A stretch of DNA of 14,951 nt from Candidatus Helarchaeota archaeon (GTDB lineage Archaea > Asgardarchaeota > Lokiarchaeia > Helarchaeales > JABXJV01), in NCBI GenBank assembly GCA_013375355.1, contig JABXJV010000147.1, forward strand, positions 1 through 14,951, given 5' to 3'. The notes beneath the pieces were generated by a model. That model was not told where the DNA came from. It ran no database searches and saw only the letters and a list, made by a program, of their open reading frames with translations. Below are positions 6,115 to 13,332 of the stretch, one piece after another (the first letter of the stretch is position 1; each line of letters starts with the position of its first letter). A program made the translations under genes and the position numbers.

Positions 6115-7311
6115 ATGGCAAGAAAAATGTTGGAAGGTACCTTAAAAAGTTCTGAAATGATGGGAACGTTATTTTTCAAATATATGGATTCTGCTTTGAA
6201 TGCTAAAAATAATAATGTAAAAATGGCATGGACAAATGTCCCATCTCCCTTGGAATTATTCTTTGCAAATGATGTTATTCCTCTTCAACCGGAGTTATTA
6301 AGTGGAGTGCTTTCAGCTATGGAGGCAAAAACTCAAAAAATCTTGACCGAAGCAGAAAAATATGTTAGTAGAGATTGTTGTAGCTTTCAAAGGCATATTA
6401 TAGGAAATTACTTTTTAAAGGGATTTCCGAGAAATCCTGATATGATCGTCTCTACAATTCCTAATTCATGTGATGCCCAAGGTAAAAGTTTTGATTTACT
6501 TAATTACTTTGAAAAAAAACCAATATTATATCTCGATTTCGGTGCAGAAGAGAATGAAGAGGGAATTGAATATGTTAAAAATCAATTGTTAAAAGCTGCA
6601 GATTTCATTGGGAAACATAGTCATTATGAAGAGTTTAATGAAAATAAGTTTAAAGAAATGGTGAAATTATCTAATAGATGCGTTGATTTATATAGGGAAA
6701 TATGTAATTTAAGAGCTATAGTTAAACCCCCTCCTAGCAGCAGCAGTGAAGGTTTCTTATTAGACCTCTTTAACTTTACATTTAAGGGTGGCAATTTTTT
6801 AGATGGCATTGCTTATCATGAAGAAATTCTAAAGGAAATTAAAGAAAGAATCGCAAAGGGTGAAGGATTTGTTGATAATGATGCTCCTAGAATTATGTGG
6901 CTATTTTTACCGCCATTATATAATCTACAACTATTTGGGGAGATTTTTGAACAGAATAATGCTACAATAGTTTTTAACGAACTTTATATGACAAGTTCCC
7001 ATAAAATTGAGAATCATGATTTATTCGAAGGTCTAGCAAAAAAATATGTTCGGAATATTTTTAATGGTTCTATTGAAAAAAGGATAAAAATGAATCTGGA
7101 AGCTGCAAAGAAATATAAAATTGATGCTGCCATTCATTATTCAATTTGGGGCTGCAGGCAATCTACTAGCGGTGCACCTTCTATTCAACAAGCCTTTCGG
7201 GATGAAGACATTCCATTCTTAATTTTGGATGGGGATTGTGTAGATCCTACACAGTGCTCAGCAGGCCAAGTCAAGACCAGGTTAGAAGCGTTTTTAGAGA
7301 TGTTAAGATAA
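6115..7311 (+). CDS. Second dehydratase/reductase subunit (HgdA-like, divergent)
   Basis: A 398-residue paralogue of the preceding subunit. Family hallmarks: S-P-L-E-L-F-F-A-N-D-V-I-P (44-56), S-R-D-C-C-S-F-Q-R (85-93), P-N-S-C-D (116-120), W-G-C-R-Q-S (345-350), I-L-D-G-D-C-V-D-P (370-378) and G-Q-V-K-T-R-L-E-A-F-L-E-M-L (384-397). It lacks the first conserved Cys: the position before the P-x-E motif reads W-T-N-V. Candidate ligands are C88 or C89, C119 and C347. A low-complexity P-P-P-S-S-S-S stretch (205-211) is probably a loop. The ATG abuts the previous stop codon and has an exact GGTGAT ribosome binding site inside that gene's end. Together with the activator this makes a complete three-gene dehydratase-type set. 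Confidence 0.85.
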   Translation: MARKMLEGTLKSSEMMGTLFFKYMDSALNAKNNNVKMAWTNVPSPLELFFANDVIPLQPELLSGVLSAMEAKTQKILTEAEKYVSRDCCSFQRHIIGNYFLKGFPRNPDMIVSTIPNSCDAQGKSFDLLNYFEKKPILYLDFGAEENEEGIEYVKNQLLKAADFIGKHSHYEEFNENKFKEMVKLSNRCVDLYREICNLRAIVKPPPSSSSEGFLLDLFNFTFKGGNFLDGIAYHEEILKEIKERIAKGEGFVDNDAPRIMWLFLPPLYNLQLFGEIFEQNNATIVFNELYMTSSHKIENHDLFEGLAKKYVRNIFNGSIEKRIKMNLEAAKKYKIDAAIHYSIWGCRQSTSGAPSIQQAFRDEDIPFLILDGDCVDPTQCSAGQVKTRLEAFLEMLR

Positions 7312-7316
7312 TTACG

Positions 7317-7346
7317 AAAAGAGATTTTTCTTTTTAAATTAAAAAG
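7317..7346 (+). other. AT-rich inverted repeat between subunit gene and hdrC-like gene
   Basis: The 45-base gap holds a T-rich stretch and the inverted repeat CTTTTT (7330-7335) / AAAAAG (7341-7346). It could cause partial termination or mark RNA processing inside the operon. No copy of the palindromic operator is here, in keeping with one transcription unit. Confidence 0.25.
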
Positions 7347-7356
7347 GTCGATTTTA

Positions 7357-7956
7357 TTGGAAAAAACTAAGAGTAAAGATTCAGAAATTGTCAAAGAAAT
7401 TTTGGTAGCTGATCGAATTCCAAAAGATATCGGCCTTTTAAAATGTATTCAATGTGGTCTTTGTTCATCTGGATGTCCTGCAGCTAGATATAGCGATTTT
7501 TCTCCACGTAAAGTTATGAATGCTGTTTTACAAGGATATCCACATATACTTCAAGATGAATTAATTTGGAACTGTTTTTCGTGTTATACATGTCATATGC
7601 GATGTCCTCGAGGAAATAGTCCAATAACAGTAATTCAAGTTCTTAAACAGAAATCAATAGAAGAGGGGTTCAATAAAGATCAAATCCAAGATTTTTTAGC
7701 ATATGGAGATAGTTTTATAGAAATCGGGGCAGGATCTTATTCAAGGAAAATGGTCGAGAAATTATATGAGGATTGGGGCGAAGAATGGTTAGAGATACGA
7801 TTAAATAATGAGAATGTAAGGGAACAACTTGGACTGGAGCCTCCATTACTACCCATTGAGGCGAGAAAAGAAATTCGTACCATTTTAGAGCAAACTGGGT
7901 TTGTTGAAAGACTTAAAAAACTTAAGGAACAATCAAAAAGACAAAAGGAACCTTAA
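7357..7956 (+). CDS. hdrC: HdrC-like 4Fe-4S electron-transfer subunit
   Basis: A 199-residue protein with two ferredoxin motifs: C30-x2-C33-x2-C36-x3-C40-P and C73-x2-C76-x2-C79-x3-C83-P. Their spacing, and the long helical region between them, are those of heterodisulfide reductase subunit C (also GlpC/TfrB-type). It should hold two [4Fe-4S] clusters and pass electrons between HdrB and an electron donor such as HdrA. The tail after about residue 100 is highly charged and predicted soluble, so no membrane anchor is seen. The start is TTG with AAGGTCG about eight bases upstream; an ATG alternative is not available nearby. The downstream hdrB-like gene begins two bases after the stop. No hdrA is in the window. 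Confidence 0.87.
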   Translation: MEKTKSKDSEIVKEILVADRIPKDIGLLKCIQCGLCSSGCPAARYSDFSPRKVMNAVLQGYPHILQDELIWNCFSCYTCHMRCPRGNSPITVIQVLKQKSIEEGFNKDQIQDFLAYGDSFIEIGAGSYSRKMVEKLYEDWGEEWLEIRLNNENVREQLGLEPPLLPIEARKEIRTILEQTGFVERLKKLKEQSKRQKEP

Positions 7957-7958
7957 AA

Positions 7959-8894
7959 ATGACAAAGAATATTCCAACTCGTAAAATCTTCTTCTTTAGA
8001 TCCTGTCTTATGAATGTTGAATATCCTGGAGTAGAAAGCTCAACAAAATGGGCATTTACTAAATTGGGAATTGATTGGATACAAGATCCAAATCAAAGTT
8101 GTTGTACTGGTTTAGGTTATTATTATGATTTATTCGATCAACTTTCCACTACTACAATAGCTGCCCGAAATTTTTGGCTTGCAAAAGAAAAAACAAAATA
8201 TGAAAATTTTGCCGTTTTGTGCTCAACTTGTTATGCTATTAACAAAAAAAGTTGTTATTTGTTGAGAGAAAAACCAGAAATTTTTGAAAAAGTTAATAGC
8301 ATTCTAGAGCAAGTTGGTATGAAATACAAAAATAATCTTGATAGCCGGAATAATTTCTTCCATGTGCTAGAGATTTTTCACAAAGTCAGGGAAAAAATAG
8401 CAGAATTTAATAAATTTGATTTATCGAAATTAAGAGTTGCATCCCATCCAGCTTGTCATTATTATAAAACATTTTCTAATGATGCTATTGGAAAGTATGA
8501 TGACTCGACAGTTATAGATGACATTGCCGATTGCCTTGGACTGGATGCTCTTCAATGGTATCCTGAAAAAATCCTCACTTGTGGTGCAGGTTTTAGAGTT
8601 AGATATAAAAATAAGCCTCTTTCCTTGGAAATTACTTTAAGAAAGCTGAAAAGTTTGAAATCAGAAGGAGTAAATCTCTTACTTCACATGTGTCCTAACT
8701 GCCAACTGCAGTTTGATCGTTACCAACCCTATTTAGAAAAGAAATATGGAGAACAATTCAAATTATTTCATCTTAATTTATCACAATTGATAGCACTTGC
8801 AATGGGTGCTGAGCCCTATAAAGTTGTGGGGATTCAGACACACACGGTAAAATTAGAGCCGTTCCTACAAAAATATTTGAATAATGGAAAGTAA
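7959..8894 (+). CDS. hdrB: HdrB-like CCG-domain protein with a degenerate second motif
   Basis: A 311-residue protein with two cysteine-rich CCG domains, as in HdrB, the disulfide-reducing subunit of heterodisulfide reductase. The first set is complete: C16, C48-C49, C88 and C91. The second has C166 (H-P-A-C-H), C208 in L-T-C-G-A-G, C245 and C248, but the first Cys of the CCG is Thr207. Each noncubane cluster of methanogen HdrB uses five cysteines, so the second site here may hold an ordinary cubane or an altered cluster. With HdrC it forms an HdrBC pair at the end of the dehydratase-type operon. The substrate disulfide, if any, is unknown; the protein could simply relay electrons. Confidence 0.85.
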   Translation: MTKNIPTRKIFFFRSCLMNVEYPGVESSTKWAFTKLGIDWIQDPNQSCCTGLGYYYDLFDQLSTTTIAARNFWLAKEKTKYENFAVLCSTCYAINKKSCYLLREKPEIFEKVNSILEQVGMKYKNNLDSRNNFFHVLEIFHKVREKIAEFNKFDLSKLRVASHPACHYYKTFSNDAIGKYDDSTVIDDIADCLGLDALQWYPEKILTCGAGFRVRYKNKPLSLEITLRKLKSLKSEGVNLLLHMCPNCQLQFDRYQPYLEKKYGEQFKLFHLNLSQLIALAMGAEPYKVVGIQTHTVKLEPFLQKYLNNGK

Positions 8895-8927
8895 ACTTTT
8901 GGATTAGGATTCACTTTTACTTTTAAA

Positions 8928-9326
8928 TTAAGTACTTATTATTTTTATTAAAACACTTCTAGATCTTGGTCCATCATACTCGCATAAGTAAATACCCTGC
9001 CATGTCCCTAATTTCAATTTTCCATTTTCTATTAATATCATTTGGGAAATCCCCGTTAAAATTGATTTTATATGAGCTGGTGAATTGCCTTCAAAATGCT
9101 CATAATCTCCATTTTGGGGTATTAATTTATCTAGAATTTTTAAAACATCTCGCTTTACTGCAGGGTCTGCATTTTCATTTATGGTGATAGCTGCAGTAGT
9201 GTGAGGAACATAAATAATACAATAACCGCTTGCGACTTTAGATTTGGATATAATATTTTCAACAGTTTCAGTGATATCTATTACTTCTTCTCGTCCATGA
9301 GTCCTGACACTAATTTTTTCGATCAC
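8928..9326 (-). CDS. yjbQ: YjbQ / UPF0047 family protein
   Basis: A 132-residue single-domain protein of the YjbQ family (secondary thiamine-phosphate synthase activity has been reported for some members; the physiological role is unsettled). Diagnostic motifs: P-H-T-T-A-A-I-T-I-N-E-N-A-D-P (41-55), H-F-E-G-N-S-P-A-H-I-K-S (77-88) and L-G-T-W-Q-G-I-Y-L-C-E-Y-D-G-P-R (106-121). The histidines (42, 77, 85) are the expected metal or phosphate ligands. Length matches the family. The start is GTG, supported by GAGGGAT six bases upstream. It is convergent with hdrB and divergent from the methyltransferase, sharing an intergenic region that holds a perfect palindromic operator. A thiamine link would fit with thi4 elsewhere in the window. 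Confidence 0.9.
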   Translation of the reverse strand: MIEKISVRTHGREEVIDITETVENIISKSKVASGYCIIYVPHTTAAITINENADPAVKRDVLKILDKLIPQNGDYEHFEGNSPAHIKSILTGISQMILIENGKLKLGTWQGIYLCEYDGPRSRSVLIKIIST

Positions 9327-9389
9327 TTTGCATCCCTCTAGTAGAAATAATTTTATGTTTTAAACAATTAATTAAAGTTTTTAAAGAAA

Positions 9390-9402
9390 ATAACATTGTT
9401 AT
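9390..9402. promoter_or_regulatory. 13-bp palindrome between yjbQ and methyltransferase
   Basis: ATAACATTGTTAT is a perfect 6-1-6 inverted repeat. It lies between divergent genes. For the rightward gene a TATA-like TTTTTAAAG (about 9379-9387) lies just before it, so the methyltransferase promoter is the better candidate; control of yjbQ is also possible. A second, unrelated inverted repeat, AGATAA / TTATCT (9409-9425), follows. Confidence 0.65.
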
Positions 9403-9454
9403 ATTATTAGATAATAAATTTATCTCGTAATAAAAGATAATTTTATTATAAGTT

Positions 9455-10186
9455 GTGAAAATATTGAAAGATCGTAATAATAGCTGTAAAAAAACTAGAT
9501 ATACAATTGATTATTATAATAATAAGTGGGAAAAATACGATTATGAAAAAGTAAAATCAAGAGTACAGAACTTCAAACCATTATCAGAAAAAATACTAAA
9601 TTTAATTAATATTCAAAATTCAATGAAGATCTTGGATATTGGTACTGGACCTGGAACAATACCAATTGCTATTATGGACAAATTCAATAAAAATTTCAAT
9701 ATATATGGAATAGATCCGTCCCCTATTTCTATATCATTGGCAAAAAAAATAATGAATAAATTTGGACTTCAAAAAGGAATAAAACTTAAAGTAGGTAGTT
9801 TTGAAAACATTCCATTTCCGGAAAATTCCTTTGATTTGGTTATTTCGAATGCTTCATTTAACCTTTGCACAGATAAGATAAAAGCGATTGATGAGATTTC
9901 AAGAGTTGTTAAAAAACCTGGTCAAATAATTATTGCAGACTGCTTCAAGAAAGGGGAAAATTGTCAAATTGTAGATGATAATGGAAAATTATGGGCTCAC
10001 TGTATTTCGGGTGCAATAACAATAGAATGGCTTGTTGATAAATTCAAAGCGAAAAATATAATCCTTAAACAAAAAATAAACTTAACTAAAATTGTTAAGT
10101 CTCTAATTCTAAGTGATAAATGGAAATGGAAAGAATTTATTGAATATAATTTAGATTATTATTCCCTTTTATTTAGTTTAGAATAA
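9455..10186 (+). CDS. Class I SAM-dependent methyltransferase
   Basis: A 243-residue Rossmann-fold methyltransferase. Motif I is I-L-D-I-G-T-G-P-G-T (59-68); the ribose-binding acid is D87 in Y-G-I-D-P-S-P; N-I-P-F-P-E-N-S-F-D-L-V-I-S-N-A-S-F (118-135) covers motifs II-III. The segment A-H-C-I-S-G-A-I (181-188) resembles the C-I-S-G-A element of arsenite methyltransferases (ArsM), and C138, C163, C170 and C183 are present. However, the spacing is not clearly that of ArsM, so a small-molecule or quinone/corrinoid-type methylase is just as possible. The start is GTG; no strong ribosome binding site is seen. The C-terminus after about 205 is Lys-rich and aromatic. It stands as a single-gene unit with its own operator and a T-tract terminator. 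Confidence 0.8.
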   Translation: MKILKDRNNSCKKTRYTIDYYNNKWEKYDYEKVKSRVQNFKPLSEKILNLINIQNSMKILDIGTGPGTIPIAIMDKFNKNFNIYGIDPSPISISLAKKIMNKFGLQKGIKLKVGSFENIPFPENSFDLVISNASFNLCTDKIKAIDEISRVVKKPGQIIIADCFKKGENCQIVDDNGKLWAHCISGAITIEWLVDKFKAKNIILKQKINLTKIVKSLILSDKWKWKEFIEYNLDYYSLLFSLE

Positions 10187-10217
10187 AAAATTAGGATTAG
10201 AGATATGTTATTTGAGA

Positions 10218-10232
10218 TTTTTAATTTTTTTT
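10218..10232 (+). terminator. T-tract terminator after methyltransferase
   Basis: T5 (10218-10222) and T8 (10225-10232) runs lie about 35 bases after the methyltransferase stop, typical of archaeal factor-independent termination. Confidence 0.45.
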
Positions 10233-10247
10233 CTAATTAATGTAACT

Positions 10248-10285
10248 AGATATATATATCTCGAAAGATTTTATTACTATGTTAT
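10248..10285 (+). promoter_or_regulatory. Promoter with TATA palindrome and 13-bp operator before Fe-S protein
   Basis: The 14-bp perfect palindrome AGATATATATATCT (10248-10261) includes an obvious TATA box. About 25 bases on, ATTACTATGTTAT (10273-10285) matches the window motif with 5-3-5 symmetry and sits over the expected transcription start near 10280. The gene's start codons are at 10313 (GTG) or 10325 (ATG). Confidence 0.6.
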
Positions 10286-10312
10286 AATTTAAAAAAATAA
10301 ATAAGAAAAATC

Positions 10313-11479
10313 GTGGTTGGTAAAATGAATGAAGAAGACCCTTATGAAGCCCTCAGAAAAGCATTAAATGAATTTGTTTTGCGTGTTCCTAAGTCTAAAA
10401 CATTTCATAAACTTTTAGAAATGTTATATACCCCGGAAGAAGCTAAAGTTTTGTCAATTTTTGGAATGCCATATGTTGCTGAATCAAGAATTGCTCGAGT
10501 GGCAAAAAAAACTAATAAATCTCCAGAAGAGATTGAAAAAATGTTTGAAAAAATGGTGGCAAAGGGAACCTTGTTTTTTCGGAGAAGTAAAAGTGGTAAG
10601 AAATTATATTCTTTAGCTCCTTTCATACCTGGGATTTACGAGTTTTATACTATGAGCGAAAATGATCCCCCAGAACTTAAAAAAGAGATATTAAGAATTT
10701 TGGAAGATTATTTCTTTGAAGCCTTTGCTCCTGAGGTATTTTATTCACCCGGATATCCTTTCTTTCGGGTTCTTCCCAACAATGCCCCAATTGAGAAAAA
10801 AATTGAAATTGATCAACAAATATCAACTGAAACGAAAATCCTACCATTTGAAGTAGCTAATTCATATATCAAACCTGCAAAATATATAGCAGTTGGAAAA
10901 TGCAGCTGTCGCATGCATGCTACACAGCAAGATGAAAAACCAAGATGTGATAGACCTTTGGATGTGTGCTTAGTATTTGGTAGTGTGGCCCAATACTGGG
11001 CTGAAAAAGGAATTGGACGATTGATAAGTCATGAGGAGGCCGAAGAAGTTCTTAGCATAGCTGCAGAATCTGGTTTAGTTCACTGCACCACAAATAATCA
11101 AGATATGGCTCCTGAAGCGGGAGGAATGATTTGTAATTGTTGTTCTTGTTGTTGTTTCATTTTACAAGGTTTGCTAAAAACTCGAGGTAGGGGTGGGCTG
11201 GCAAAATCCAACTTTAAACCAATATTTGATCAGGAAAAATGTAAGTTATGCCTAACTTGCGTAAAATTATGTCCAATGAATGCACTTTATCACCATAAAC
11301 CGCATTTAGATGATCTTTCAGACAATTACATTTATTTAAATGAGTTCGAATGTATCGGCTGTGGTGTATGCGCGACTGGCTGTCAACACGATGCAATTAT
11401 TCTTGAAAAAGTTCGAGATACGATTCCAAAATTAGGTGCCGAAGCATTTTTACATTACGTCAAAGAAAAAGACCATTAA
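10313..11479 (+). CDS. Cys-rich multi-cluster Fe-S protein with helix-rich N-terminus and two ferredoxin motifs
   Basis: A 388-residue soluble protein. Residues about 10-110 are helical and charged, with a stretch (about 40-90) resembling a winged-helix fold. The middle has C-S-C-R (197-200), C212, C219 and C258, and a remarkable cluster C-N-C-C-S-C-C-C at 274-281. The C-terminus has two classical motifs: C310-x2-C313-x2-C316-x3-C320-P and C347-x2-C350-x2-C353-x3-C357. It should bind at least two [4Fe-4S] clusters plus probably one or more in the middle domain. The layout resembles uncharacterised 4Fe-4S proteins of anaerobes near electron-bifurcating or Hdr systems; the exact role is unknown. 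Starts at 10313 (GTG) and 10325 (ATG, four codons later) cannot be separated; neither has a clear ribosome binding site. The ferredoxin remnant at 3661 is a copy of its C-terminus. Confidence 0.75.
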   Translation: MVGKMNEEDPYEALRKALNEFVLRVPKSKTFHKLLEMLYTPEEAKVLSIFGMPYVAESRIARVAKKTNKSPEEIEKMFEKMVAKGTLFFRRSKSGKKLYSLAPFIPGIYEFYTMSENDPPELKKEILRILEDYFFEAFAPEVFYSPGYPFFRVLPNNAPIEKKIEIDQQISTETKILPFEVANSYIKPAKYIAVGKCSCRMHATQQDEKPRCDRPLDVCLVFGSVAQYWAEKGIGRLISHEEAEEVLSIAAESGLVHCTTNNQDMAPEAGGMICNCCSCCCFILQGLLKTRGRGGLAKSNFKPIFDQEKCKLCLTCVKLCPMNALYHHKPHLDDLSDNYIYLNEFECIGCGVCATGCQHDAIILEKVRDTIPKLGAEAFLHYVKEKDH

Positions 11480-11495
11480 TTATATTATATCAAGA

Positions 11496-12419
11496 TTAAT
11501 AGTTCCATAGTTCTGTAGTTAAATATCTTTCACCAGTATCTGGGAGTATTCCTAAAACAACCTGACCTCTATCCATTCCTTTTGCTACTGTCAAAGTTGC
11601 GTACATTGCAGCTCCAGATGATATTCCTACGAAAATTCCCTCTAACTCAGCTAAATTTCTTGCGGCTTCTGTGGCTTGCTTATAATTGACCTTAATTACA
11701 TCATCATATATTTTAGTATTTAATACATCTGGAATGAATCCTGCTCCAATTCCTTGGATTTTATGAGGTCCAGGTTTTCCTCCTGATAGGACCGGAGATC
11801 CTTCAGGTTCCACTGCATAAATTTTAATATTTTTGATTTTTTTTCTAAGAACTTCACCAACTCCCGTTATTGTCCCTCCTGTTCCAATTCCAGAGACAAA
11901 TACATCCAGTTTGCCACCGGTTGCATCAAGTATTTCTACAGCAGTGGTTTCTCTGTGAATTCTTGGATTTGAAATGTTTTTGAATTGTTGGGGAATATAA
12001 ATTTTATCTGATTCATTCGCTAATTCTTCCGCCTTTTCGACAGCTCCTTTCATTCCTTTACTTGGCTTGGTTAAAACCAAATCTGCTCCAAACGCTTTTA
12101 ATATTTTCCTCCTTTCTATTGACATACTTTCTGGCATTGTCAAAGTTAATTTATATCCTTTCGCGGCACAGACAATAGCGAGACCAATTCCTGTATTTCC
12201 ACTAGTAGGTTCAACAATATGACTATCTGGTTTTATTATTCCCGCTTTTTCAGCATCTAAAATCATGGACATCGCTATACGATCTTTGACACTACTAGCG
12301 GGATTAAAAGATTCTAATTTAACTAAAATTGTAGGATTAAGTCCTTCATTTAATTTATTTATTCTAACTATAGGTGTATTTCCAATTGTTTCAATTATAT
12401 TATTAAAAATTTTATTCAT
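11496..12419 (-). CDS. cysK: O-acetylserine sulfhydrylase (cysteine synthase)
   Basis: A 307-residue fold-type II PLP enzyme that makes cysteine from O-acetylserine and sulfide. The PLP lysine is K45 in S-S-V-K-D-R; P-T-S-G-N-T-G-I-G-L (71-80) is the asparagine/substrate loop; G-T-G-G-T-I-T-G-V-G (179-188) binds PLP phosphate; G-P-H-K-I-Q-G-I-G-A-G-F-I-P (217-230) and P-D-T-G-E-R-Y-L-T-T (293-302) are typical of CysK. Length is normal for CysK. It is the second gene of a cysE-cysK operon (55-56 base gap), so the acetylserine donor is the neighbour's product. It lacks any sign of the O-phosphoserine-type archaeal pathway, and could be of bacterial origin by transfer. Confidence 0.95.
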   Translation of the reverse strand: MNKIFNNIIETIGNTPIVRINKLNEGLNPTILVKLESFNPASSVKDRIAMSMILDAEKAGIIKPDSHIVEPTSGNTGIGLAIVCAAKGYKLTLTMPESMSIERRKILKAFGADLVLTKPSKGMKGAVEKAEELANESDKIYIPQQFKNISNPRIHRETTAVEILDATGGKLDVFVSGIGTGGTITGVGEVLRKKIKNIKIYAVEPEGSPVLSGGKPGPHKIQGIGAGFIPDVLNTKIYDDVIKVNYKQATEAARNLAELEGIFVGISSGAAMYATLTVAKGMDRGQVVLGILPDTGERYLTTELWNY

Positions 12420-12474
12420 GTTTTTTCCCTCTTCATTATTTTTTATTTAAATACCAATTTAGTTCAAGTATTTT

Positions 12475-13302
12475 TTAAATTCCCTCACCATAACTATAGA
12501 ATTCTTCAAAATCTTCTTCGTTCTGTTGTTCTAAATTAATGATTCTTTCTTCTAGTTTTTTGATTAAATTAATAATTGGGTCTGGTAAATCTGCATGATC
12601 AAGATCAATTCTAGGAATTTTCTTTCCATTTCTTGAAATTATCCTTCCAGGAACGCCAACAACTACAGAATTCTCTGGAATATCTTTAGTAACTACGGAA
12701 TTTGCCCCAATTCTAACATTGTCCCCAATTTTTACAGGTCCTAGAATTTTAGCACCAGCTCCAACAACAACATTGCTACCTAAAGTAGGATGTCTTTTCT
12801 CTCGCTTAATACTTATTCCTCCTAGGGTAACGTTCTGATAAAGTGTACAATTACCTCCAATTTCTGCAGTTTCACCAATAACCGTTCCTGAACCATGATC
12901 AATAAAAAAATCACTGCCTATTTTTGCTCCAGGATGAATGTCAATTCCAGTTATCTGTAATGCTATGTCAGAAATAAATCTCGGAACAAATGGCAAGCCT
13001 ATTTCATAATAAAAATGGGCTACTCGATAAAGAAGAATTGCTTTAATTCCCGGATAAGAGGTAAGAACTTCAACCAAAGATCGAGCTGCAGGATCTTTTT
13101 CAAATGCTGCTCTGACATCAGAGGAGAAGTGGTCTAATATTTTTATTAAATGTTCTCTTAGATGTTCAAAATCTACTCGATCAGTTTCAAATTCAAGATT
13201 TAACAGACATTTAGCACATATATTCTCAGAATCTTTTTCTCCTAATAGATTCCCACAATTGAGGCAATTTACTTTAAATTCATCTTTATTTATCATTTTC
13301 AT
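12475..13302 (-). CDS. cysE: Serine O-acetyltransferase with N-terminal zinc ribbon
   Basis: A 275-residue CysE, forming O-acetylserine from serine and acetyl-CoA. The core is the left-handed beta-helix: I-H-P-G-A-K-I-G (123-130, numbered from TTG 13305), D-H-G-S-G-T-V-I-G-E-T-A (136-147), N-V-T-L-G-G (158-163), K-R-H-P-T-L-G (170-176) and V-G-V-P-G-R (216-221). Two additions are unusual. An N-terminal zinc ribbon has C14-x2-C17 and C30-x2-C33. A C-terminal coiled-coil-like tail (about 245-265) ends in Y-G-E-G-I. The terminal Ile, and the likeness to the tail by which enterobacterial CysE docks in CysK, suggest that a cysteine synthase complex forms. The first ATG (13302) is reported; TTG 13305 and ATG 13296 are alternatives. 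Confidence 0.92.
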   Translation of the reverse strand: MKMINKDEFKVNCLNCGNLLGEKDSENICAKCLLNLEFETDRVDFEHLREHLIKILDHFSSDVRAAFEKDPAARSLVEVLTSYPGIKAILLYRVAHFYYEIGLPFVPRFISDIALQITGIDIHPGAKIGSDFFIDHGSGTVIGETAEIGGNCTLYQNVTLGGISIKREKRHPTLGSNVVVGAGAKILGPVKIGDNVRIGANSVVTKDIPENSVVVGVPGRIISRNGKKIPRIDLDHADLPDPIINLIKKLEERIINLEQQNEEDFEEFYSYGEGI

Positions 13303-13306
13303 CAAT

Positions 13307-13319
13307 ATTACATTGTTAT
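13307..13319. promoter_or_regulatory. 13-bp palindrome adjoining cysE start
   Basis: ATTACATTGTTAT matches the motif with one imperfect pair. It lies between the inferred leftward transcription start (near 13323, from a TATA-like box at 13345-13354) and the cysE start codon only a few bases away. It also overlaps the place where a ribosome binding site would be, and none is visible. Confidence 0.62.
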
Positions 13320-13332
13320 ATTCAAAATATTT

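Noticed and set aside
9409..9425. AGATAA / TTATCT inverted repeat before the methyltransferase
   Set aside because: All-AT-type six-base arms are common by chance in such AT-rich spacers, and no second copy was seen.
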